From assembly GCF_011386835.1 (NCBI RefSeq), contig NC_088796.1:30583011-30647010 (forward strand): a DNA stretch of 64,000 nucleotides, written 5' to 3'. The notes under the pieces were generated by a model. The model ran no database searches, had not been told where the DNA came from, and was given only the letters and a program-made list of their open reading frames with translations. This DNA comes from Chrysemys picta bellii. Taxonomy: Eukaryota; Chordata; Testudines; Emydidae. The position numbers were made by a program, and so were the translations under genes. Below, piece by piece: positions 32,428 through 45,012 of this stretch (the stretch's first letter is position 1; every line of letters starts with the position of its first letter).

Positions 32428-33585
32428 CTAGTTGGCCATTGTCGATCCAAGATATGTTTTAATGAGCCTGAGCTTTGAAAAGCTGCACTCACCACTCGCA
32501 ACTGTGACCGGCAGCGTGAGCAGTTTCCTCGAAGCTATACACACATTAGGAAAAGTGTCTTTCAGCTCAGCATCATGAATGAATTGGCAAACTTGGAGTA
32601 GAGAATGTTTCCTGTGTTGCAAAATGTGATGGATGTTGTCCAATTTGACATAGAGGTTTTTATCATTGACTTCCAAACATTCTCCCTGTGTCAATGTCCG
32701 GTGAAGGTCTGTACAATTGTTCCAGGGTGTTTTTTCTGTTCACCAGCAGCTTATTAAGGTCATACAAAACCTCCTCAGTCTCTTTATGGACCTTCATTTG
32801 TTCAACCTTTCTGCGATGGACACTCAAGCAGTGTCAACAAGTGAGCAAAAAAATTCCCTCTTGAATTTTTTTTCCAACCTTCCCATCACCTCTTATCTGC
32901 CTTTGTAACCAAACCATCTCTTCTTCCAATGAATATGAGTTTCCTTGAAGACAAGCTCAACTCCTAAGTTTTCCACCATTTCTTTGGCAGCAGCGATGGC
33001 ATCTTCAAATTCGTTGTCTCTATAGGCCACAACGAAATCAACTGCTTCTCATCCAAGTAGTAGCAGTTGTGATGTGCATTGACTGAGTTTGTAATGCCTT
33101 GCTTACAACATTTACTTGGAACAGGATATTGTACCAAACCACAATTGAGACCAGTAATCTGGTTTGCCAGACTTTGTGCCTCTTGTCGGATTTCAGCCTC
33201 TGCTTTTCTCAACTGCACCAGTTCCATCAGGGCATCATAAACCTCAGTTGCTTGATACCTCACTGGCTTTACGCTGTCAATGCAGCTCTCCCAGCGAGTG
33301 TCACTTAGCGGCTGCATGGTCGGATTTGTAACATTGTCCATGAGGATCTTCCACCTGATAGTTGATGCTGAAAACAGGCTGTATATCCTTTCCAGTAGTC
33401 TGAAGAGAGATACTGAGTCTAAAGAAGCTGACCCTGCATCTGACCCTGCATCTGACACAACCACGTTGAGGGAATGGCAGCCACAAGGCATGACAAAAGC
33501 TCATGGATTCAGTGCAAGGATCTTTGCTTGGACGCCACTGTTTCTTCCCTTCATATTCACACCATTGCAGCCTTGGCAGTCTTGA
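32428..33585 (-). pseudogene. hAT transposase pseudogene (ZMYM1-like type)
   Basis: From the minus-strand 5' side: an N-terminal piece with GVNMKG and GVQAKILALNP (33585-33505), MPCGCHSLNVV and SDTRWESC (33491-33270), then after stops and shifts the hAT dimerisation end, FPNVCIASRKLLTLPVTVASG and SFSKLRLIKTYL (32590-32440). This order is that of hAT transposases related to the ZMYM1/TTF-type family. Frames are broken at several points, so it is dead. Confidence 0.85.
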
Positions 33586-33825
33586 AGCTTTATTTTATTT
33601 TATTCTCATCAAAATATTCATAAACATGGCAAAAGAATTAACAGTATTTCTTTTATATTGCATAGATAGGGGCTTGATAGGTATTTCTGTCTCATTAAAT
33701 ATGTCCTTTATTAGTCGCTGCCACTCGTCAGCTCTTAAAACACAAGTACACTTTCACAATTACACAATAAAACAAGGTTCACAATATCACAGCTGGGCTC
33801 TCACCTCATTTATCTTCATTCTTAT

Positions 33826-34976
33826 TGTGACGTTGCAGTCTATATGGGTTTATAAAAATATGTAATGAGTGAATATAATGTAACTGGAATATGCTTCATG
33901 CAAAAGGCCTCTTGTAAGGTATTATTACAAAGCTTCTAATCTACTTAGTTGATCATCCTATTTGTATAAATGTACCACTCTTGTATCTGAAACTAGAAAT
34001 ATGAAATATAACTGAGGGCCTATTGTAATTTATGCAAAATGTGGGCCGTTAATGATGGTTTGGAATCTTAATGACTCCCATTAACCAGGACAATTGTCTG
34101 CAGATGGCTGTGTTTTACCTATCAGTTTTCCTGTATAAGTGTGTCCTGGCAAGTGGGCAATGAAGTCTTGCAGTGACATATGCTCATGTCACCTGAACTG
34201 GAATCCATCTTTAACCTGGTGTCTTTCCATTGAGAAGGAGGGGGTGGGAACCCAGAGAGGGAAAAAGGATTCCCGCTTTATGCAAAAGATATATAAAGGT
34301 GTGGAACAGAACAAAGAAGAAGGAGCCCTCATGAAGAATCCCCTAGCTACCACCTGAGCTGGAACAAGAACTGTACCAGGGGAAAGAATTGTGCCCAGGC
34401 CTGGAAGGTGTCCAGTCTGAGAAAAAACTTACTGAAGCATCTCTGAGGGTGAGATTATCTGTATTCAGTTTGATTAGACATAGATTTGCACATCTTATTT
34501 TATTTTGCTTGGTAACTTACTTTGTTCTGTCTGTTACTACTTGGAACCACTTAAATCCTACTTTCTGTATTTAATAAAATCACTTTTTACTTATTAATTA
34601 ACTCAGAGTATGTATTTGCTCCCCCAGGTATTAACAATTGCATATCTCTCTATCAGTGTTATAGAGGGCAAACAATTTATGAGTTTATCCTGTATAAGCT
34701 TTATACAGGGTAAAACAGATTTATTTGGGTTTAGACCCCATTGGGAGTTGGGCATCTGAGTGTTAAAGACAGGAACACTTCTGTTAGCTGCTTTCAGGTA
34801 AACCTGCAGCTTTGGGGCAATTCAGCCCCTGGGTCTTTGTTGGAGCAGACGGGAGTGTCTGGCTCAGCAAGACAGGGTGCTGGAGTCCCGAGCTGGCAGG
34901 GAAAGCAGAAGCAGAGGTAGTCTTGGCACATCAGGTGGCAGCTCCCAAGTGGGGTTCTGTGATCCAACCCATCACA
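33826..34976 (+). mobile_element. Solo LTR with 5-bp target duplication
   Basis: The element begins TGTGACGTTG and ends CCCATCACA, the usual TG...CA. CTTAT is present directly on both sides (33821-33825 and 34977-34981). Inside are a TATA-like ATATATAAAG near 34289 and AATAAA near 34572, in the order U3-R-U5 on the + strand. There is no gag, pol or env sequence. It is an LTR left by recombination, either of an endogenous retrovirus or of a related LTR element; the family was not determined. It sits inside the hAT remnant and is therefore younger. Confidence 0.85.
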
Positions 34977-35287
34977 CTTATATCTCACTGACAACGCTAC
35001 GTCCCTTATATAGCCATGAGAGCATGGCTGACAACATTCGAGGAGGTTCAAGGAAAATGTAGTTCTTAGAAAGTCTGGAAGATTCCACAAGATTCTACAA
35101 AAGTTCAGAACATTCCAGGAGGTTAGAGAAAAACGAATCCACATACAGAATACCTGAAACATTTTACTTCAAACATTCTATTTTCCCTTTTGTTGCTAAC
35201 AACAAAAACAGCATCCCAAGCCCGGTGCCCTATAAACCGGGCACCCCAGGTGGTTGCCTGGGTTGCCTGCCCCTAAATGTGGCCCTG

Positions 35288-36454
35288 TTTTTAGGGGTGC
35301 AGCACTTGCTTCTAGTCCTGGAAGGTCCTCAGAGATCTGCTGTGAAATTCCTGACTTTTTGTCTAACAAAGCTAATTTTGATATTTTTAACTATGCATTT
35401 TTATCTTTCCTCCTCTTGCGGTGTGTATGACCAGACTCGCAGTCACTAAGGATGCCTGAGAAAGAATGCATGATGTGGTGATCTGGTATAGACGTTTAAT
35501 CAGCATTAATTTGGGATGGCCACATTGCAGAGATGCAATTCTTTAACTGCAGAACACTGATATGCAATTGGATGCAGAAAGCTCAGTGTTATTTTTGGGA
35601 TATGTTCACCCTTAGTTTAGCTCTCTTCTGCTTGTGCAACCCAGGAGGCAGGGATCCCCATGGTAGAAAGTTGTCCATAGAAGGTGCTGAAGTGTAAGGT
35701 GCTCACACCCTTTGCCAGTGATCTCTCTTCTCTTACCAGTATTAGATAGTGCAAGCAAGTGACCAGGGATCAATGTGTCTCGTGTGGACAACCTCCACTG
35801 GGGATGCTCCATTTAAGACCACCGACCCCGGAGCCCATGTCTGCCGATCTTTGGAGGTGAAGCCTCCTTGGATTGCAGCAGCCGTTGGTGGTACAAAGCA
35901 GTATATTATATTGTAACACACTGATTAGTATGGATTTTACCACTGCCCTCTAGTAATAGGTAATAAGACTCCTGTAATTCAAGTGAGTGGAGCCAGTGCT
36001 TATGGAGCAGAAGACTTTGGATTCTATCTCTACTGCTTCCACGAAGTTCTGAGTGGCCATGATGTGTAGTATAGTAACCCAAGCTGGCCAAGGATTTATT
36101 ATAGTACCTTTGCTCTAAATGTTGATTTACCCTTAGATAAGACCAATCAGGTTTAAAAAAACAAAAACAGACAACCCACCACCAAAACCATTATATCATC
36201 TGTCTTTGTCAGTTATGTTTCTTCTTAACTGAGCATCAGTTTAACCATGACCGGGTTCCACAGAAGGAGCCTTCAGTTAAGTGTGTAAAGGCCAGACTCT
36301 GTTTGGTAGTGCGCACTATTTCCAAAGCTATTTCAGAAGTACTGTTAGGTTTGCCTCTACCATTACATCATTGTAAACTGTTTCAGAGTGGTAGCCGTTG
36401 TAACAATTTTTCTCCTATTTAGGAAGGAGCTCACTGTAAAGTATCCATCTCAGG
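35288..36454. other. Intergenic sequence, no gene seen
   Basis: No clear gene or repeat family. Short frames only. Confidence 0.4.
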
Positions 36455-36741
36455 ACATGCCTATTCTACAGCACTACATTGGTGCAGCTGCACTGATGCA
36501 ACTGTGCCGCTGCAGCACATCTGGTGAAGATGCGCTATGCCGACAAGAGAGCGCTCTCCCATCGCATAATTACTCCACCTTGGCAAGAAGCGGAAGTTAC
36601 ATCGGCGAGAGACACTCTCTCCCCAACATAGCACTGGTGTGGACAATGCAAAACTTGCGTCGCTTGCGTGGAGGGGAGGCTTTTTCACACCCCTCAGCGA
36701 CGTACGTTATATTGACTTAGACTGTAGTGTAGACCTGCCCT
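36455..36741. mobile_element. MITE with GTGTAGACCTGCCCT-type end
   Basis: The right end 'gtagtgtagacctgccctc' is paired with a decayed left end 'gacatgcctattctacagc'. The interior contains 'gtacgttatattgactta' and CpG-rich segments. It resembles the elements at 49945-50175 and 19640-19860. Frames of 75-110 codons inside it are fortuitous. Confidence 0.6.
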
Positions 36742-37300
36742 CAGATGCATATCATGTCTGAAAGTAAACTCTGACTGGATACTGTATGATAATAAATTAT
36801 TCAAGCGATGGCCCAGTCAGCAGGAAACGGGGGTAGGGGAAGGAAATTGAAAATATGTTAATGCCTAATGCCAGGTACCCATTAACTTCAAAGCAGGCAG
36901 GATTCACTTTAATACTTATTCAGGAACAAATCTCAAATTCTTTTCAAGAAAAATAAAATGACATAATTCTAGTGGATTTCACGATTGTTTTAGGACTTTA
37001 CTGACATTTGAGGTTGAGTAGGCATTCAGTCAAATTGCAGCCAAATTTCTGATATTCATCAGAGTCATTTTTCATGCCTCTTGTTTGATTTCAAGTAGGT
37101 GAACCCAGCTTTTCCCATGATACTTGTGGAGTGGCTGACTGAGCTGTGTTCTTCCAGTCTCTTATGGCAAGGGTCTAGCACAGGTCAAGGGAAGGAGGGA
37201 AGGTTATCAAGAGGTTCCTCACACTTTGGGTGCCTTCTCGTGATACCAGATGCTGCTTCTGCCTTTTCTGCTTCTGGCCAGTTTGTCCAACAATCTATGG

Positions 37301-37912
37301 CAGGGGGTCTCAAACTCAATTTACCTTAAGGGCAGTGCCAGTCCTCAAATCCTCCCAGCGGCCCAATAATGTCACTGAAGATAGTGTTCAAACCACTTCC
37401 CAGCCCGTTTCCCACCCTTTTCCCTCACTTCCTTGGCCTCATGCTGTCCTGGCTGACTCTGCCTGGCAACTAGTGACGCTGCCTCCATGGTTGACGCTAC
37501 CTGGCAACTAATGATGCTGACTCTGCCCAGCAACTAGTTATGGTACCTCTGTCCTTCTCCCTGAGCCAATGGGAGCTGTGGGGGGCGGCGTCTGCAGCAG
37601 ATAGCTGGCAGCGAGGCTGCATGGGTCTCTCCGCAAGCAACAGCAGGGGTAGGGAACCGCTTGCAGGGAGCCAAGCTGCCTGAGGTGAATGACACATTGC
37701 CGAGTGCAACCCCTGGGAGGGTCCCAGGAGCAGCAGAATGGAGCGGGGAGAGGCATGTGAATCTCTCCTGCCCGCTCCCCTCTTGCTTCCCTCCACCCCA
37801 GCTGGCAGCCATGAGGGCTGGATGAAAGAACTTTTTAAAAAGTTTTAGCTGGGCGCAGTGGGGAGGTTCTTGGGCCACAGATGGCCCACGGGCTGGGACT
37901 TTGAGACCCCTG
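37301..37912. mobile_element. 612-bp hAT-type MITE with perfect 8-bp TSD
   Basis: ATCTATGG flanks both sides (37293-37300 and 37913-37920). The ends are CAGGGGGTCTCAAACTC and GACTTTGAGACCCCTG. The interior is GC-rich and includes 'gagccaatgggagctg'. Multiple frames of 70-115 codons cross it on both strands but none encodes a transposase. Confidence 0.92.
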
Positions 37913-37920
37913 ATCTATGG

Positions 37921-40900
37921 AAAATTCCCAGTGGTTTGGTGGAAACCATTGTTTAGATAAGATTCTGATGGTTTCTAGCATTTTTAGTGCTATTCCTCTA
38001 TTTCAAACAGATTCTATCTGAAAATGGTAAGGTTGTACAGGTTCAATGGAGGGCCATATTTGGCTCATGTTATGGAAATTTTGTTGCTCAGTACTAAAAT
38101 GTGGCCACTTCTAGGGTGGGATGTGGCACATAGCAAACTTTGAACAAAATTTAAAATACTTTGATCTGCTCTATAGTTTGTCTAATCAGCTATGTATCAG
38201 AAATGTATACATAATATAAGATAGGAAGAAAAAAGTAACTTACATTGTAGTTTATTTTGCAGTGCATTTTGCTGTTTATGCTTTCATAGCATCCAAATTC
38301 TTTTTATTCCTTTTCATTCACTACTGTTATTGCAAGCTGCTCTTCAAATGCTACCTTTTCCAACAGAGAGCTGAAACCAGGGGCCTCTCTGTGCTCTGCT
38401 AGTACCCCAAGGTAAGCTAAGCAGCCTAAAGGATCCCTGTGGAGGGATATGAAGCCACACTTCTTTCCCCATGGCCACACCCCCTGCACAGGCCATAGGG
38501 TTGCCAGAGGGGGTAGCATAGGAGCTGCTGTGGTGACTGTCACTTGAGAATCCTCATATGCATGAGAGATCCTTCAATGTCAGTTTTGTTTTAGGGTTTC
38601 CAGGGCTTTTGGCTACACAGAATTTGGTTGGAACATGTTTGAGCCATATTATCTCATATTTCTACATGTTATCTTGTATGACTACATGATACACCGTATA
38701 CTACTTACACCTTATGAACACAGATATGGGCAGAGGCTTTTTTGTCTCACAGCCTTAAGAGGACGGGGAGGAAACATGCAATACTAGAAGGCTTGATAAA
38801 TACAGTTTTAATGTTGACTTTGATTCTTCCTTATTTTATCCAACTCTTTAAAAAGAAAAAGAAGATACCTTCCAAAGGAAACAAAGACAGATCAATATCA
38901 AGACATTGGGTGCAATTTGATAGTCTCTCTTTACTCTTAATGGAGATATAAATACTTGTTTTAAGTAAACCCAAGATAGGCCTGGAACATATGAGTTAGT
39001 CATAGGATTTGAGCAGAAAGCATATGCTGAGATTTGGGTAAATAAAATATGTAGGGCCTGGATCTCTGCTGCCTTGCACCTTGTGTAGTTATCCAAATGT
39101 GTGCAAAATAAGTATAAAATATTACTAACTCAGAATGGTAGCATTGTATACAACACAGCTGCAAATGACTGCAGTGGTGAACCAGACCTTCATATAGAAA
39201 AACCCACAAATAAGCCATTACTATTGCATCTTAGTTTCCTGAAATGAAACTGCTGATGTTGCATATGCAGTTAAAACAATAGATTGGATTATTTATCATT
39301 GTATTATCTTTCAAATCAGCTCCAACGCCAAATTCTAAGTGTGCTGTGACCCTGACTTCTGATAGGGTAATATGCCAAGCACCTTCTTTGAGTTGTTGAG
39401 TGCCCTCAACTTTTATTGACTTCCCCACTGAAGTCAATGGAAGTAGTGGGTGCTCAGCGCCTTTGAAAAGTTCAGAGGCCTGAATATGAATGTCAGTGAC
39501 TAATTTTAGGTATCCTGAGTGCTCGTCTATCCATGATACATATCTATTTGTGTCATATCTGGTCATCTAGGGCTGATAGAATGCAGTGTAACGGTACTAG
39601 CTTTAAACTTTCATTTCTTATTTTCTTTTTTCTGGGTTAAATCCTATCATCACCCAGTACTTCGGGTCAGGCCCTCATCCTATCAAAGTTAACAGAAATG
39701 TTCCATTGATTTATATGGAACAGGTGCTTAGGCAAAACTGAAGGAGATCTTCTGTACAACTCAATAAGGACAGCAGCATTTGGCACTCAATACTATTAAT
39801 TACATCCCTGCAATTTCTTCGGAGAAAATAAATGTATTGGAAATGCATGGGATTCTGCTATAGTTTTTGCTTCTGTTGGAAAGGTGTCTTTCTGGGAGCA
39901 TACCTGGCATACAGTACCATAGAGATCATTGGTTAACTCAGCCTCTTAAGGCTTGATCTAACTTCAAGTGAAGCCAACTGGGGTCTGTCCAATGACATTA
40001 GTGGAAATTGGATCATGCCCTTAGGCTGATGTTTGAAATAGCCATCTTTTCTTCCCCACAATTCTTCTTCTCTATTTTCTTCTATGTTTCATTTGAACAT
40101 GACTGAAAAGGAAAAGATGAATGTGTGTCAATAATGTCATAATAGCATGTAGTTCCAAATTCTCCCCTTGGATGTGAACATACAGTTTCTACTGGAGTCA
40201 GGAGGAGTTGGGTACACTTTTCTGAGGGTACACTTTGGCTGTTCACATTTTTAAGTTCTCAAAATAGCAATTTGTTTAAATTCTGCAAAAAAGGGACAAA
40301 TACAGCACTCCTTAGTCTTTGTTTGGGTAACATTCCCAGTAGGGGATTTGCCTTAGTAAGGACTGAAGGATTTGTCCCATAATCATTTAGAAAAGAAACA
40401 GCCCTTTAACTTAGTGAAGCTATGGAGACATCTTCATGCTTTCATTGCCTAACATGAAATAGTTAAGAATGCTGAAAGAATATTATAAGATATACTATAC
40501 AAATGCTTGTGCTGTTCCCTAACAAGAAAGCTTCTGCATCCATCTGCTATATAATTTCTGAACACTCAGTTATATTTTTTTGTTTTTACAAAAAGGACTC
40601 AATCTTGAAAACTGTTACTCATGCAACTTCAACAGGAAGCCTTGCCTGAGTAAGAACTTGCATACGCAAGAGTTTGTGCCCTTATATTACATCTAAAAAT
40701 ATTCTTTTTCAAACAGCTTTAATCCGATTTGTACACTTAAAATAAAACATTTCAACATCCAACTGGAAAGGAGTCACAATTTCCTTGCCAGCTGACCACT
40801 GCCATAGGAAACTTGGGAAAAAATGAAAAGCAAAATAAACATTAAAAGAAGTTCCAGGCAATGACCTACTGAAGAGTTATTTTCCCTGACTGTTGTGTTT

Positions 40901-40999
40901 TAAAATATATATTTTCTTTTTATCAGCTTTTTGCCTTTCAATTTCATTTGTTGTCCACTTGTACTAGGAGAGTGTACTCCCAATTTACATTCTCTGAAC
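37921..40999. other. Intergenic tract with a foldback repeat
   Basis: No gene seen. 39375-39480 carries 'gttgagtgccctcaact' and 'agtcaatggaagtagtggg' segments in inverted relation, a foldback repeat. 39664-39735 and 39955-40025 show similar 'ggatcatgccc'-type ends. The rest is AT-rich. Confidence 0.4.
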
Positions 41000-41240
41000 T
41001 GTTCATGCATTATTTGATGGTGTCCTTTCTTGTTTATCTCCTCCCTCAGTTAAACCAACCTAATCTTTTCAATCTCTCCTTGTATGAAAGCCTGAAGATC
41101 ATTGCTTCTAATAATTGTCATTGCCCATCCATGGGCCCCTTTTGTTTCTGCTATATCTTTTTGGAGACGAGGTGACCAGAACTGAACACTGGGTTCCCAA
41201 GAAGGGGTGTACAAATACAACTTTAAAAACTTTTAAGGTA
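41000..41240 (-). mobile_element. CR1/L3-like internal fragment
   Basis: On the + strand 'ctccttgtatgaaagcct' and 'gacgaggtgaccagaactg' correspond to the reverse of the RT C-terminal region ('cagttctggtcacc') of CR1/L3 elements. Strongly diverged. Confidence 0.5.
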
Positions 41241-42314
41241 ATCATTGAGCACCTTCAAAAAGAAAAAAAGAAGGGGTATTTGTAGTGTTGTTATAGCCAG
41301 ATAACCAGGAGTGAGGAGTGCTGCTGTCATTGAAACTCAGCCTTCAGTTGTACCACAAGCTAAAAGTATTCTGAATATAGGATTACTGCTCATATGGTAA
41401 CTTCTCTGGGGTAGTCGTAACTATTTTGATATCATCTTCTGTTTGTATCAAATTGTACACATCGTCATGTGGTTCCTAGATGTGAACGTAGACTGTTTTA
41501 TAAAAGTATATTTTTGCACTAAAATTGTTGCTTTGTTGATAGTATTGCTATAAGTTTGCAGAGCAGCTGTATCTAAACAAGAGCACGCTGGAGAGTGCAG
41601 GATATTCTTCCATCTAGATTGTTGTATTGTGCACCCAAGTGATATCCAAGTGCCTACTCACATACTCCAGCTAGGATGTCCAACATTTACAATCCACTGC
41701 TAATAAATGTACTCTGTTTTATGTTCTTCTGCATGTTCTTGTATTATGTGATAAGCTAAATTCAGAGCTCCCAATTTATCCCACTCTTATTTTACACACA
41801 TTTATCACATTCCCTGTTTGTCTCCTCTCTAAATTAAACTGTATATGGAAACCTGAATACATATTAGTGGTTTTCATGTTCATAACACATGAGATAAAAG
41901 TATTTTCTACATATCAGGTCACCTTAACCTTCCAAGACTCCTTCAGTAAGCAGAGACTAAAGTGGTGATATACAGATATGTGTATATACTTCCTTTCTTG
42001 TCAGCATTTTGTGCAGAATTACACAACTCTGGTAGAAAAAGGGGAAAGGTTTGATATTTTTAGTTGGGTATTTATTTTTCTGTCTAAAAGAACTGGTACC
42101 TGGAATCGAAAGGATAAAAACATCTGTTCCATGCAGATATTAGCTTCCTGGGATCATTCAACAATATCAAACCTTTAAAGTGTTCATATAACCCCCAATT
42201 AAGAAAGAGATGGTGGTTTTGCTTATCAGAAATGCTAAACAGTAAGTAGTCCATCCTGGGCTACTCTCAAAATAAATGTATATCATGTGATATGTGAACA
42301 AATGTATATCATGT
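41241..42314. other. Intergenic sequence, no gene seen
   Basis: AT-rich DNA without a supported feature. Confidence 0.4.
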
Positions 42315-42787
42315 GGATAGATTGGAGAGAGTCCAGCGAAGGGCAACAAAATGATTAAGGGGCTGGGGCACATGACTTACGAGGAGAGGCTGAGGGAACT
42401 GGGGTTATTTAGTCTGCAGAAGAGAAGAGTGAGGGGAGATTTGATAGCAGCCTTCAATTACCTGAAGGGGGGGTTCCAAAGAGGATGGAGCTCAGCTGTT
42501 CTCAGTGGTGGCAGATGACAGACCTCCCCCACTGCAACTTGAGACCATTGCTTCTTGTTCTAAGTTGGATATTAGGAAACACTGTTTCGCTAAGAGGGTG
42601 GTGAAGCACTGGAATGAGTTATCTAGGGAGGTGGTGGAGTCTCCATCCCTAGAGGTTTTTAAGGCCTGGCTTGACAAAGCCCTGGCTGGGATGATTTAGT
42701 TGGTGTTGGTCCTGCTTTGAGTAGGGGAATGGGCTAGATGACCTCCTGAGGTCTCTTCCAAACCTAATATTCTATGATTCTATGATC
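42315..42787 (+). mobile_element. CR1 LINE 3' end
   Basis: Contains 'gagagtccagcgaagggca', 'cttacgaggagaggctgag' and the C-terminal VKHWNELSREVVESPSLEVF reading, then 'ggctgggatgatttag' and the ATTCTATGATTCTATGA tail. A well-kept 3' end, 5'-truncated, with a frameshift in a G run near 42465. Confidence 0.9.
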
Positions 42788-42889
42788 CTAAGATAATTGC
42801 AAGGGTAATAATTTAGTTTAGCTAAAAGTCTGCTGTTGGTTTTGTAGGATCTAGCAACTTATCCAGTATTAGAATCTTTTCATTTGACT

Positions 42890-43015
42890 CTTTTGAGATT
42901 GTAAACTCTTATTGGCATAGCCTGGCCCTAGCTGCCTTGTGTGCTTGTACAGCCTCTTGCACTGTTGAGTCCTGATCCTAGTTGGGGCTTCTGGGAGCTA
43001 CCATTATGTAATTGT
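42890..43015 (+). repeat. L2/MIR-type 3'-tail repeat
   Basis: Contains 'gattgtaaactcttattgg', 'cttgtacagcctcttgcac' and 'ggggcttctgggagctacc', the order also seen at 7156-7290. Confidence 0.5.
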
Positions 43016-43737
43016 TTAATAACAGGAATTTGGCCTAAGTAAGGATTTGCTTCCATCTTGCTGATTGCTTCCTAAGCCAAAACTTATCTGGTTAAGATTG
43101 TGAATGGTCAGTCTATTGCCATACGCTGGAGTCTTGTTTGCTTCTTCACCCCATCTCCCACTCTCAAGGCTAACAAGGGTTAAGAGCCATCCCACACACC
43201 TTGAAACGCTGTCCAGCAAGCCTCTATGAACAGAAAAGCAGCATGCTCAGTCCCTAGCCTAGAAGGAATTAGTGACTTGAATCACACCACAGCAATTGAG
43301 CTTATTAATGCTTCTGAAGGCAGGCATATTCTTTGCTGTGACAGGGTGTCTGCAGGCTGGACAGTATAGTTCAATAGACAATAAGGGATCTTTTGGATGA
43401 GAGGGACCTTCCTATTCCTGATTCTTTGAATATGTTGATTAATATTAAGTAAATAATTTTGACAATAGACACAAGGAGCATAAAACCTCATTCCTGTTTC
43501 TTCCCACTCCAGAAATGAAGTTCTCTTCTTTTCACACTCTTTTATTCCACTCCATAGAAAAAGATAAATATAGGGGAATGAGCTATACTGCTGTAAGCAC
43601 CTTTATGTCCATGTTCACATAACGGCTGTACTATTATAATTATACCAGTTTCAAACCAATATAGTTAAAGCAGTTTAAAAATGTGTTTGAACAAACCCTC
43701 AGTAGTAGTTATTTTTTCCCATGGATGGCAGTAATTT

Positions 43738-43945
43738 TGAGCCTGATTTTTCAAAGGTCTTATAGGTGCCTAAAGATGCAGATAAGCTCTTAGAGGGATT
43801 TTCAAAAGTGTCTAAGTAGGTTAAGCCCTTAACTTCCATTAAAATAATTGGGAATTAGGTGCCTAAACTGCATAGGCACTTTTGAAAATTGCACTAGGTG
43901 CCTATTTTTTTTCTATAGGCACATACCTTTGAAAATCTGGCCCTT
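43738..43945. repeat. Foldback MITE
   Basis: The ends 'gcctgatttttcaaaggt' and 'acctttgaaaatctggcc' are inverted copies. A second inner pair ('gattttcaaaagtg' and 'gcacttttgaaaat') nests inside, with 'gtgcctaa' repeated in both arms. Confidence 0.7.
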
Positions 43946-44879
43946 CATTGTCTAGTAACCTTTAGTGAGATTTAAGTACAGTACAGATCTACTAAATGTA
44001 GTAGTATTAAATTCTGTGCTAAGGATGAACAATGCACTAATCCTGAAATGGTCTATATTTTCAGTTTTGTAAGCATAATATTGCACTGGCTATGAGATGA
44101 GCTAGTACATGACCAAAGTGGTACTGCACATTCATTAAACCAAATCAGTATAATGGCAGAATTGTTGGACTTTTGCACTCCTCAAAAACATACCTATTGG
44201 GCTTTTCTGAAAATGTCATAATGTTCACGAAGAACTGTGGCCTACATAGCCCGGATTGTATTTTTATGGCATACTTCTGAATACAGTCCTTCTTTCTCCA
44301 TAAGTTGCAGATGGCCAGAAGCTGCTAGAGCTAAAGTTTAAATGTCAAAATATGAAATTGCCATTTTGCTTTCATGCTTTAAAAGATGACTTGGGGGAGG
44401 GAAAGGACAGAGTGAACCAAACACCTCAGTGAACACCCTTTGAGCAAAGTAATTTAAGGAAACTATGGGAGAAGGGGGGGGAGAGAGAAATCAAGATAAT
44501 TTGTCTCACATGGAAACCATATGAAAGATTAAATCAAAAACTGAACTCAAAATGAAAAAGAAAAAAGTCTTTACAGGTCAGCCCAGTTTATTTGCATGAG
44601 CTGAAAAGAAATACCTTCCAAAAATTAACACCCTACCTCCAATGTGAACTGTAGAACCTTAATGAGTAATAAATAGTTTATGGTATGGTAGCCCATAGAG
44701 GCCTCAACCAAGATGAAGGTCCAGTTGGGCTAGGCACTAGACTTACACACAGTGAGAGACTGTTCCTGTCCAAAGAGTTTACAATCTTAAATTCTGATAC
44801 CGCTGCTCCTGAATGGAGCTCCATTGACTTCAGTGGGGCTCTGCACGGCGCAGCAGTCCTTCCACATCTGTCAGTTGTA

Positions 44880-45012
44880 GGATTAGGGCCTAAATAGACA
44901 AGGCAGATAAAGAGTGAGAAGAAGATTTGCCCGAGATTAAACAGCCAATCAGTGGCAGAGTTTACACTAGAACTTAGATCTCCTGATTCCTACTCCTGTG
45001 CCCTTTTCAGTA
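44880..45012 (+). repeat. MIR-like SINE fragment
   Basis: Contains 'agatttgcccgagattaaac' and 'ccaatcagtggcagag', a decayed MIR core with a 'gatctcctgattcctactc' tail. Confidence 0.6.

Larger units (their letters stand above)
31947..35287 (-). mobile_element. Decayed autonomous hAT transposon, split by a solo LTR
   Basis: The left end CAGGGCTGGTCCTAG (31947) and, on the minus strand, the right end CAGGGCCACATTTAG (ending at 35287) share nine of 15 positions and the hAT-type CAGGG start. Flanks TTCCTAGG and TTTTTAGG match at six of eight, in line with a decayed 8-bp duplication. The transposase remnant lies at 32428-33585 on the minus strand, and a solo LTR interrupts the 5' part. Assigning both ends to one element is an inference. 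Confidence 0.55.

Noticed and set aside
36388..36720. 110-codon plus-strand frame
   Set aside because: Covers the CpG-rich MITE at 36455-36741; no domain is visible.
37497..37878. Minus-strand frames of 72-114 codons
   Set aside because: They lie entirely in the 612-bp MITE and do not resemble a transposase.
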